In this document: one piece after another, positions 1 to 7,106 of the stretch
Position numbering within the stretch: position 1 is the stretch's first letter
Layout: each line of letters begins with the position of its first letter
DNA from: Streptomyces sp. NBC_01296
GTDB taxonomy: Bacteria; Actinomycetota; Actinomycetes; Streptomycetales; Streptomycetaceae
Direction: 5' to 3'
DNA length: 64,000 nucleotides
Assembly (NCBI RefSeq): GCF_035984415.1
Contig: NZ_CP130720.1
Span: 6,324,001-6,388,000, forward strand
The notes under the pieces: generated by a model
What the model was told of the DNA's origin: nothing
The model's input: the letters and a program-made list of their open reading frames with translations, nothing else
Database searches by the model: none
Program-made: the position numbers and the translations under genes

Positions 1-139
1 GCAGCAGAGCCCGCCGCCAGGCCGTCTCTTTCGGATCAGTCCCCCGGCCACCGCCGGGAGGCGCCCCCAGACCCGCGACGCCCGGCACCCACGACAGGGC
101 CGGCACCCTGCCGCAGACCCGTTCCCGTGAGGACACCGC

Positions 140-1540
140 ATGACCGCGCCGCCCGGCACCCCGCCGACCCCACCGCACCCGCTCGCCGGCGGCCGCCTCG
201 GCGCCGAAGCCCTGCGGCCCCTCCTCGACACCGTCCTCGAGGCCCTGCACACCGGAGCCCAGGAGCGCGGCGGGCCGATTCCGGCAGGCGGCCCCGACGC
301 CCTCGCGGCCCGCGTCCACGCCGTACTGGGCGACGTACTCCCCGAAAAGGGCCACGGCGATCACGAGGCGCTCCGGACCCTCGTCCACACCCTCGCCGCC
401 GGCGCCGCCGACCCCGCCGACCCCCTGTGCGCGGCCCACCTCCACGGCCCGCCCCTCGCCGTCGCAGCCGCCGCCGACCTCGCCGCCTCCGCCCTCAACC
501 CCTCCCTCGACTCCTGGGACCAGGCCCCCGCCGCCTCCGCGATCGAAGCCCTCCTCACCCGCGCCCTCGCCGCCGAGTTCTACGACACCCCCCACCCCGA
601 CGCCCTCGTCACCACCGGCGGCACCGAGGCCAACCAGCTCGCCCTGCTCCTCGCCCGCGAACGCCACGGACCCGGCCTGACCGTCCTCCACGGAGCCGGC
701 GCCCACCACTCGGTCCCCCGCGCCGCCTGGCTCCTCGGCCTGCCCCCCACCGCCTGTCTCCCCACCCCCACCGGCACCCTCGACCCCGCCCGCCTCGCCG
801 AAGCCCTCGCCGCCACCCCCGGCCCCGTCCTCGTCACCGCCACCGCCGGCACCACCGACGCCGGCCTCATCGACCCGCTCGAAGCCATCGCCGACCTGTG
901 CGAGCAGTACGGCGCCGACCTCCACATCGACGCCGCGTACGGAGGCCTCCTCGCCCTCAGCCCCCGCCACCGCCCCCGCGTCGCAGGCCTCGGCCGCGCC
1001 CACTCCCTCACCATCGACCTGCACAAACTCGGCTGGCAGCCCGTCGCCGCAGGCCTCCTAGCCGTCCCCGACACCGCCCTGCTGGCCCCCCTCGCCCACC
1101 AGGCCGACTACCTCAACGCCACCGACGACACCGAAGCGGGCCTCCCCGACCTCCTCGGCCGCTCCCTGCGCACCACCCGCCGCCCCGACGCCCTCAAGAT
1201 CGCCGCCACCCTGCGCTCACTCGGCCGCGACGGCCTCGCCCACCTCATCGACCGCACCTGCGAACTCGCCCACCACCTCGCCCGCCTCCTCGACGCACAC
1301 CCCCGCTTCGAACTCCACGCACCCCCCACCATCAGCACCGTCCTCTTCCGCCCCACCCACACCGACGACACCCACCTCGCCGCCCTGCGCCGCACCCTCC
1401 TCCTCGGCGGCCACGCCGTACTCGGCCGCGCCACCGCCGACGGCCGCCTCTGGCTCAAAGCCACCCTGCTCAACCCCCACACCACCGCGCGGGACCTGGA
1501 CACCCTCGTCACCCTCCTGGAAGGCAGCAGCCACCGATGA
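140..1540 (+). CDS. PLP-dependent group II decarboxylase (DesA-like, probably lysine or diamine-precursor decarboxylase)
   Basis: 466 residues. Family: pyridoxal-phosphate amino-acid decarboxylases such as DesA, which converts lysine to cadaverine for hydroxamate siderophores. Visible landmarks are the substrate-side SLDSWDQ segment near residue 119, TTGGTEANQ near 155 for cofactor binding, HIDAAYGG near 261, and the Schiff-base lysine in IDLHKLGWQP near residue 297. The ATG follows GAGGA at good spacing. The stop overlaps the next ATG (ATGA), so it is translationally coupled to the N-hydroxylase downstream; decarboxylation followed by N-hydroxylation is the standard opening of hydroxamate siderophore synthesis. 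No iron box is visible in bases 1-139, so the promoter may lie upstream of the window. The exact substrate (lysine, ornithine or diaminobutyrate) cannot be read from sequence alone. Confidence 0.85.
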   Translation: MTAPPGTPPTPPHPLAGGRLGAEALRPLLDTVLEALHTGAQERGGPIPAGGPDALAARVHAVLGDVLPEKGHGDHEALRTLVHTLAAGAADPADPLCAAHLHGPPLAVAAAADLAASALNPSLDSWDQAPAASAIEALLTRALAAEFYDTPHPDALVTTGGTEANQLALLLARERHGPGLTVLHGAGAHHSVPRAAWLLGLPPTACLPTPTGTLDPARLAEALAATPGPVLVTATAGTTDAGLIDPLEAIADLCEQYGADLHIDAAYGGLLALSPRHRPRVAGLGRAHSLTIDLHKLGWQPVAAGLLAVPDTALLAPLAHQADYLNATDDTEAGLPDLLGRSLRTTRRPDALKIAATLRSLGRDGLAHLIDRTCELAHHLARLLDAHPRFELHAPPTISTVLFRPTHTDDTHLAALRRTLLLGGHAVLGRATADGRLWLKATLLNPHTTARDLDTLVTLLEGSSHR

Positions 1541-2946
1541 CCGCCCAGCTCGATGCACCCCACGACCTCGTCGGAATCGGCATCGGCCCCTCGAACCTGT
1601 CCCTCGCCGCCCTGGCCCACGGCCTCCCCCAGCAAGGGACCGGCGAACTCGCCACCGCCTTCTACGACCAGCGCCACGACTTCCGCTGGCACCCCGGACT
1701 CCTCATCGACGGCACCACCCTCCAGGTCCCCTTCCTCGCCGACCTCGTCACCTTCGCCGACCCCACCAGCCCCTGGACCTTCCTCAACTACCTCAAGCAC
1801 AAGGAGCGGCTCTTCCCCTTCTACTTCGCCGAGCAGTTCCACATCCAGCGCGCCGAATACGACGCCTACTGCCGCTGGGTCGCCGGCCGCCTGCCCGGAC
1901 TCCACTTCGGCCACCAGGTCGACGCCGTCCGCTGGAACCCCGAACGCGACCTCTTCGAAGTCGACTACACCCAACTCGACACCGACGGCGAAGCCGAAGC
2001 CCTCGGCCGCACCCACACCCGCAACCTCGCCCTCGGCATCGGCACCGCCCCCTACGTCCCCGAACCCCTGCGCCCCCTCGCCGAAGCCCCCACCGTCCCC
2101 GTCATCCACTCCGCCGACTACCTCGACAACCGCCTGCGCATCCTCGCCGCCGACCACGTCACCGTCATCGGATCAGGCCAGTCCGGAGCCGAAGTCTTCC
2201 TCGACCTGCTCCGCTCCCGCCCCGCCGGCCGCGAACGCCTCACCTGGCTCGCCCGTACGCCGTCCTTCGCCCCCATGGAGTACTCGAAGCTCGGCCTCGA
2301 ACACTTCACGCCCGACTACACGCGCTACTTCCACGCCCTGCCCGAGCCCGTACGCGACCAGCTCATCCCCGCGCAGTGGCAGCTCCACAAGGGCATCGAC
2401 GCCGCCACCATCACCGCCATCCACGACGAGCTCTACCGCCGCACCCTCCAGGGAGGCTGGCCCGACGCCGTCCTCACCCCGGGAGTCAGCGTCCGCACCG
2501 CCGGCCGCGTCGCCACCACCAAGGTCGAACTCCACCTCGAACACACCCAGCAGGGCACCCGCTCCCGCCTCACCACCGACGCCGTCGTCCTCGCCACCGG
2601 CTACAAGGAACGGCCCCTCACCGGCCTCCTCGCAGGCCTCGACCCCTACCTGCGCAAGGACTCCTCCGGCCGTCCCCGCATCGACGAGAACCACCGCATG
2701 ATCCTCGACCCCTCCGTCACCGGCAGCATCTTCGTCCAGAACGGCGAACGCCACACCCACGGCGTCGGAGCCCCCGACCTCGGCCTCGCCGCCTGGCGCA
2801 GCGCCGCCATCCTGAACACCCTCACCGGCAAGGAGCCCTACCCCCAGCCCACCCGCACCGCCTTCACCACCTTCGGCCTCGAACAGCGGGAGCACACCCG
2901 GCCCGCTCCCACGGTCGAGCTGCTCCCGCTGGTCGAACATCCCTAG
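1537..2946 (+). CDS. FAD/NADPH-dependent lysine/ornithine N-monooxygenase (IucD/SidA/DesB-like)
   Basis: 469 residues, starting at the ATG that overlaps the decarboxylase stop. It shows the FAD-binding GIGIGPSNLSLAAL motif near residue 12, the NADPH-binding VIGSGQSGAEV near 208 and the C-terminal LATGYKERPL motif near 350, the three hallmarks of flavin N-hydroxylating monooxygenases. These enzymes hydroxylate the terminal amine of lysine, ornithine or the matching diamine to prepare a hydroxamate. With the upstream decarboxylase it forms a siderophore-type pair. No acyltransferase or IucA/IucC synthetase follows; the next gene is on the other strand. The rest of the pathway is either upstream of the window or supplied from another locus. 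The long open frame that runs through the decarboxylase upstream is G+C-driven and not an N-terminal extension. Confidence 0.88.
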   Translation: MTAQLDAPHDLVGIGIGPSNLSLAALAHGLPQQGTGELATAFYDQRHDFRWHPGLLIDGTTLQVPFLADLVTFADPTSPWTFLNYLKHKERLFPFYFAEQFHIQRAEYDAYCRWVAGRLPGLHFGHQVDAVRWNPERDLFEVDYTQLDTDGEAEALGRTHTRNLALGIGTAPYVPEPLRPLAEAPTVPVIHSADYLDNRLRILAADHVTVIGSGQSGAEVFLDLLRSRPAGRERLTWLARTPSFAPMEYSKLGLEHFTPDYTRYFHALPEPVRDQLIPAQWQLHKGIDAATITAIHDELYRRTLQGGWPDAVLTPGVSVRTAGRVATTKVELHLEHTQQGTRSRLTTDAVVLATGYKERPLTGLLAGLDPYLRKDSSGRPRIDENHRMILDPSVTGSIFVQNGERHTHGVGAPDLGLAAWRSAAILNTLTGKEPYPQPTRTAFTTFGLEQREHTRPAPTVELLPLVEHP

Positions 2947-2965
2947 GAGGCGTCCGGCGACCCGG

Positions 2966-4783
2966 CTAGAACACCGGAACCCCGGCCCGGGTCAGCCGCC
3001 AGTCCACCGACGCGAACTGGGCCGGGTCGATCGTCCCCTTCGCCTTCACCCACTGGATGATCGTGTTGCGGATCTCCTCCGAATTCGCCCACAGCTGCTT
3101 GGCCTGCGGCACGTGCGGGAAGTTCCCGCCACCCGACGCCCGGTAGTTGTTCACCGCCAGCACGAACTCCGCAGCCGGATCCACCGCCTTCCCCTGGAAC
3201 GAAAGCCCCGAGATCCGCGAACCCACCGGCTGCGCGACGTCGATGTCGTACGACAGCCCGTACACCGCGTCGTAGTTGTAGTCCGGGACGCCCTCGGAAT
3301 TCGTCAGCTTCGCCGGGTCCACCGGAGCACCCGGCGCCGTCTGCACGTAGTACCGCGCCGAGTACTCCAGGTAGTCCTTCAGCTGCGCACCCGTCAGCAG
3401 CCGCGCCTCCATCGTGTTCTCGAACGGGTACAGGCCCGCAGCATCCTTGATCGTCACCTGCCCGGCCGGAATCGCCGCCGTACGCGAGAAGCACGACGCC
3501 TGCGACAGCACCGGCAGCGCCGCCCACTGCGTGCCCGCCAGCGCCCCCTTCACCGTGTCCGCCTGCACGTGGTTGATCAGATCGATGATCGCGACGTCCT
3601 TGACCGGCCCGTCCGCCGAGGACATCGCCTGCACCGACGTACCGATCACCTGGTTCACGTACGCCACGACCTTGCGGTGCTCGTCCGACAGCAGCCGCAC
3701 GATCTTCGGGTCCTCGACCGCCGTGTTCGAGTTCAGCACCTTCGCGGACACCTTCGCCACCGACCAGCAGCCCTTCGACCACGTCAGCTCGAAGTCGAAC
3801 AGCGTCAGGCGCTGCCCCCACTTCAGCGGCTCCGACAGCACCACGTCCTTGCCGGTCGCCTTGTTCTTCACCCGGTACTCCGGGATCTCCGTGTGCGCGT
3901 GCCCCACCAGGATCGCGTCGATCCCCGGCACCTGCTCGGCCACCAGACCCGCCGCGTTCTCGATGTACGGCAACTGGTCACCGTAGGAGGACGTACCGCT
4001 CGAACCCGAGTGCGCGGACACGATCACCACGTCCGCACCCATCGACCGCAGCTTCGGCACGTACTTCGCCGCCTGCTCCTCCAGCCCCGGGAACGTCATC
4101 TTCCCCTGCACGTTCGCCTTGTCCCAGATCGCGATCCCCGGGTTCGTCAGCCCCAGCACCGCCACCTTCACGTCCCGCCCGTAAGGGGTCCGCAACCGGT
4201 GCATGCTGTACGGCGCGAACGCCGGCCGCAGCGTCTTCGCATCCAGCGCGTTCGCCCCCAGCAGCGGGAAATCGCACTGCTCCTCGAACTTGCGCAGCAC
4301 CGGTATGCCGTAGTTGAACTCGTGGTTCCCCAGCGCCGCCGCGTCGTAGCCGATCGCGTTCATCGCCTGCGCCATCGGGTGCACCGGACCGCGCCGCGCG
4401 GTGATCGGATCCACCTTCGCGTAGTAGTACGACAGCTGCGTGCCCTGGATCGTGTCACCCGCATCGATCATCAGCGTGTTGCAGCGCCCCTTCTCCGCCC
4501 GCACCTGGTTCACGAGCGTCGAGATCTTCGCCAGGCCGACGTCGTTGTGCGCCTTGTCGTCGAACTCCTTGTCGGTGAAGTAGTCCCAGTTGAAGACGTT
4601 CCCGTGCAGGTCGGTCGTCCCCATCACCGTGAACGAGTACGTACGCGGCTTCCCCGCGGCCCCGGCCCCGGCCTCGGGGGCCGCCTCGGCCGCGGCAGCC
4701 GGGGTGCCCGCGGCCCCCGTCAGCGCGACGGCCGCACCCGTGGCGGCCGAAGTACCCAGAAACGTCCTACGGTCGAACGCCAT
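2966..4783 (-). CDS. Tat-exported bifunctional 5'-nucleotidase / 2',3'-cyclic nucleotide phosphodiesterase family protein
   Basis: 605 residues. The N-terminus has a twin-arginine signal (DRRTFLGTSAA) followed by an Ala-rich hydrophobic stretch, so it is predicted to be exported folded. The metallophosphatase domain (about residues 48-330) contains the dinuclear-metal motifs TTDLHGN, DAGDTIQG, GNHEFNYG and GHAHTE. The C-terminal half has the 5'-nucleotidase substrate domain, with YPFENT and NNYRASGGGNFP. The family releases phosphate from extracellular nucleotides or 2',3'-cyclic nucleotides for scavenging. The ATG is preceded by GAGGAGATGGC. It converges with the siderophore pair and diverges from the GH16 gene. 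No convincing PHO box was found upstream. Confidence 0.9.
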   Translation of the reverse strand: MAFDRRTFLGTSAATGAAVALTGAAGTPAAAAEAAPEAGAGAAGKPRTYSFTVMGTTDLHGNVFNWDYFTDKEFDDKAHNDVGLAKISTLVNQVRAEKGRCNTLMIDAGDTIQGTQLSYYYAKVDPITARRGPVHPMAQAMNAIGYDAAALGNHEFNYGIPVLRKFEEQCDFPLLGANALDAKTLRPAFAPYSMHRLRTPYGRDVKVAVLGLTNPGIAIWDKANVQGKMTFPGLEEQAAKYVPKLRSMGADVVIVSAHSGSSGTSSYGDQLPYIENAAGLVAEQVPGIDAILVGHAHTEIPEYRVKNKATGKDVVLSEPLKWGQRLTLFDFELTWSKGCWSVAKVSAKVLNSNTAVEDPKIVRLLSDEHRKVVAYVNQVIGTSVQAMSSADGPVKDVAIIDLINHVQADTVKGALAGTQWAALPVLSQASCFSRTAAIPAGQVTIKDAAGLYPFENTMEARLLTGAQLKDYLEYSARYYVQTAPGAPVDPAKLTNSEGVPDYNYDAVYGLSYDIDVAQPVGSRISGLSFQGKAVDPAAEFVLAVNNYRASGGGNFPHVPQAKQLWANSEEIRNTIIQWVKAKGTIDPAQFASVDWRLTRAGVPVF

Positions 4784-4956
4784 GCCATCTCCTCAGTAGG
4801 CGTGAACAACGCGCGTAGATTCTGACCGATGGGTCATGAGGAGCAACACCCCTGCCGGGTGCGGATGTCTTGACGCAGCGAGGTCATGAGCCTTCAATCA
4901 AGCATTGAACTAAGGCAGTTGAGGTGAGTCCCCCCACCCTGAAGTGATGTGATGTC

Positions 4957-6219
4957 ATGACCATGCGCACCACCTGGCGCCGCCGCACCACGCTCGGCGC
5001 CCTCGCCCTGCTCTGCTGGAGCGGCCTCGCCGCCCCGCCCACCGGCGCCGCGGAACCCCCCACGACCGCAGCCGCCGCAGCCGCCGCAGCCACGTTCTCC
5101 GATGAATTCGACGGGCCGGCCGGAACAGCCGCCGACCCCGGGAAATGGCAGACCGAGACCGGCGACAACGTCAGCAACCACGAACGGCAGTACTACACGG
5201 CAGGCAATCGCAACGCCGCCCTCGACGGCCAGGGCCACCTCGTGATCACCGCCCGCCGCGAGAACCCAGGCAACTACGACTGCTGGTACGGGCGCTGCGA
5301 GTACACCTCGGCACGGCTCAACACCGCCGGCCGCTTCACCCAGGCGTACGGACACGTCGAAGCCCGGCTCAAAGTCCCGCGCGGCCAGGGGATGTGGCCC
5401 GCGTTCTGGATGCTCGGCAACGACATCGGCCAGGTCGGCTGGCCGAACTCCGGCGAGATCGACGTCATGGAAAACGTCGGATTCGAACCCTCCACCATCC
5501 ACGGAACGATCCACGGCCCCGGATACTCCGGCTCCGGCGGCATCGGCGCCGCCTACACCCTCCCCGGCGGCCAGGCCTTCGCCGACGCCTTCCACACCTT
5601 CGCCGTCGACTGGGCCCCCGACTCCATCAGCTGGTCCGTCGACGGCGCCGTCTACCAGCGCCGCACCCCCGCCGACCTCGGCGGCCGCACCTGGGCCTTC
5701 AACAAACCGTTCTTCCTGATCCTCAACCTCGCCGTCGGAGGCTACTGGCCCGGCGACCCCGACGCCGGCACCACCTTCCCCCAGCAACTCGTCGTCGACC
5801 ACGTACGGGTCACCACCTCCGACACCGGCACCGGCCGCACCGGCCCGATCACCGGCCTCGCGGGCAAATGCGTCGACGTCGCCGGCGCCAACCCCGCCGA
5901 CGGCACCCCCGTACAGCTCTACGACTGCAACGGCACCCCCGCCCAGCAGTGGACGATCGCCGCCGACGGCACCCTGCGCGCCCTCGGCAAATGCCTCGAC
6001 GTCACCGGCGGCAACACCGCCGACGGCACACCCGTCCAGCTCTACGACTGCAACGGCACCCCCGCACAACGCTGGGCCCTGCCCGCGGCCCGCGACATCG
6101 TCAACCCGCAAGCCGACAAATGCCTCGACGTCACCGGCGGCAACGCCGCCAACGCAACCCGCCTCCAGATCTGGACCTGCGGCGGCGCCCCCCACCAGAA
6201 ATGGAACCTCCCGAACTAG
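4957..6219 (+). CDS. Secreted GH16 family endo-beta-glucanase with C-terminal ricin-type (CBM13) domain
   Basis: 420 residues. A Sec signal (Arg-rich n-region, LGALALLCW core) ends near residue 35. The GH16 domain covers about residues 48-285 and has the catalytic signature GEIDVMEN, with Glu167 as nucleophile, Asp169 and Glu172 as acid/base. Trp-rich strands (MWPAFWML) match laminarinase/beta-1,3-glucanase subfamilies. Residues 290-420 hold three beta-trefoil repeats, each ending in Q-x-W (AQQW, AQRW, HQKW), the CBM13 carbohydrate-binding fold. The protein probably degrades fungal, algal or plant beta-glucan outside the cell. Start choice is between ATG 4957 and ATG 4963, since the SD is weak. 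A 6-bp inverted repeat TTCAAT-N5-ATTGAA lies at 4893-4909 in the upstream region and could be an operator. Confidence 0.9.
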   Translation: MTMRTTWRRRTTLGALALLCWSGLAAPPTGAAEPPTTAAAAAAAATFSDEFDGPAGTAADPGKWQTETGDNVSNHERQYYTAGNRNAALDGQGHLVITARRENPGNYDCWYGRCEYTSARLNTAGRFTQAYGHVEARLKVPRGQGMWPAFWMLGNDIGQVGWPNSGEIDVMENVGFEPSTIHGTIHGPGYSGSGGIGAAYTLPGGQAFADAFHTFAVDWAPDSISWSVDGAVYQRRTPADLGGRTWAFNKPFFLILNLAVGGYWPGDPDAGTTFPQQLVVDHVRVTTSDTGTGRTGPITGLAGKCVDVAGANPADGTPVQLYDCNGTPAQQWTIAADGTLRALGKCLDVTGGNTADGTPVQLYDCNGTPAQRWALPAARDIVNPQADKCLDVTGGNAANATRLQIWTCGGAPHQKWNLPN

Positions 6220-6226
6220 GCGGTCA

Positions 6227-6262
6227 CTGCCGGGCCCGCGCACATCAGCGCGGGCCCGGCAG
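6227..6262. terminator. Bidirectional terminator between the GH16 and alpha/beta-hydrolase genes
   Basis: Perfect 15-bp inverted repeat (arms 6227-6241 and 6248-6262, loop ACATCA) lying in the 49-bp gap between two convergent genes. There is no U-tract, as is common for Streptomyces hairpins. Confidence 0.85.
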
Positions 6263-6268
6263 CGCAGG

Positions 6269-6970
6269 CTACGCGCCGGCCGCCCGCCCGATCAGATCGG
6301 CGACCTCATCGGGCCGGGACACGTACACCGAATGGCTCGCCGGCACCTCCACCACCGTCGCCCCGATCCGCTCGGCCATAGCCCGCTGCGCCGACGGCGG
6401 GATCATCCGGTCCTGCGTGGACACCAGGTACCAGCTCGGCTTCGACCGCCACGCAGGCTCCGTGACCGCCCCGGTCAGCGCCTCCATACCCCACGGAAGC
6501 TGCGCGTCGGCCATGAACCGGGCCTGCTCGGGCGGCAGATCAGCCGCGAACGACTCCGCGAACCGCTCCCGGTCCAAGACCAGGAAACCCTCCCGGGGCG
6601 GCAGGATCGGCGGCACCGGAGCACCCGGCGGCGGATCGGCGATCAGACTGTTCACCGACTCGCCCTTGTCGGGCGCGAACGCGGCGACATAGACGAGGCT
6701 CGCGACCGCGTCGTGGCGCCCCGCCTCACTGATGATCACACCACCGTAGGAGTGGCCGACGAGGACCACCGGACCGTCCTGCGCGTCGATGACCCGCCGG
6801 GTCGCCGCCACATCGCCCTCCAGCCCCAGCGTGGGGTGCTGGACCACGCTCACGCGGTAGCCCTCGCCCACCAGACGGTCGTACACCGCCCGCCAGCCCG
6901 AGCCGTCCACGAACCCGCCATGGACCAGCACGACGTTTCGGATCGGCGCATCTGCGCTCATTTCCTTCAC
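6269..6970 (-). CDS. Alpha/beta-fold hydrolase (EstC/HNL-like)
   Basis: About 233 residues from GTG 6970, which is preceded by AAAGGCGAAG. The in-frame ATG at 6961 (MSADAP) is an alternative with poorer spacing. It shows the oxyanion-hole motif VLVHGGFVDGSGW at the N-terminus and the nucleophile elbow VGHSYGG; the C-terminal PASHSVYVSRP segment supplies the catalytic His. This matches small serine esterases or hydroxynitrile-lyase-like hydrolases that are common in Streptomyces; the substrate is unknown. It is divergent from the large LuxR regulator at 7107. The 136-bp shared promoter region carries 6-bp arms CTGTCA (7041-7046) and TGACAG (7080-7085), which may be a regulator site. Any long upstream open frame is an extension into the regulator and is not supported. 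Confidence 0.85.
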   Translation of the reverse strand: MKEMSADAPIRNVVLVHGGFVDGSGWRAVYDRLVGEGYRVSVVQHPTLGLEGDVAATRRVIDAQDGPVVLVGHSYGGVIISEAGRHDAVASLVYVAAFAPDKGESVNSLIADPPPGAPVPPILPPREGFLVLDRERFAESFAADLPPEQARFMADAQLPWGMEALTGAVTEPAWRSKPSWYLVSTQDRMIPPSAQRAMAERIGATVVEVPASHSVYVSRPDEVADLIGRAAGA

Positions 6971-7106
6971 CTTCGCCTTTGTGTGTCGTGGCCGTTGTTC
7001 CGAGCGAATCGAGGCTAGGGGGCCGCAGTTCCGGCCGCTTCTGTCAAATGACGTAGAGAGACGCCGAACCGACATAAAGTGACAGGGCGTCGGGGGAGGG
7101 GCACAC

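Noticed and set aside
1..139. Search for a DmdR1 iron box before the siderophore pair
   Set aside because: No TTAGGTTAGGCTCACCTAA-like sequence in this segment.
127..1536. A 939-residue frame whose first 470 residues precede the N-monooxygenase
   Set aside because: Composition is Arg/Pro/His-rich, the signature of a shifted frame of the decarboxylase gene; no SD before 127 and the ATGA overlap at 1537 is the natural start.
1108..2157. Long minus-strand frame under the siderophore genes
   Set aside because: Gly/Val-rich antisense shadow typical of high-GC coding sequence.
4784..4860. Possible PHO box upstream of the 5'-nucleotidase
   Set aside because: Only one GTTCACG-like heptamer is present; the direct repeats needed for PhoP are missing.
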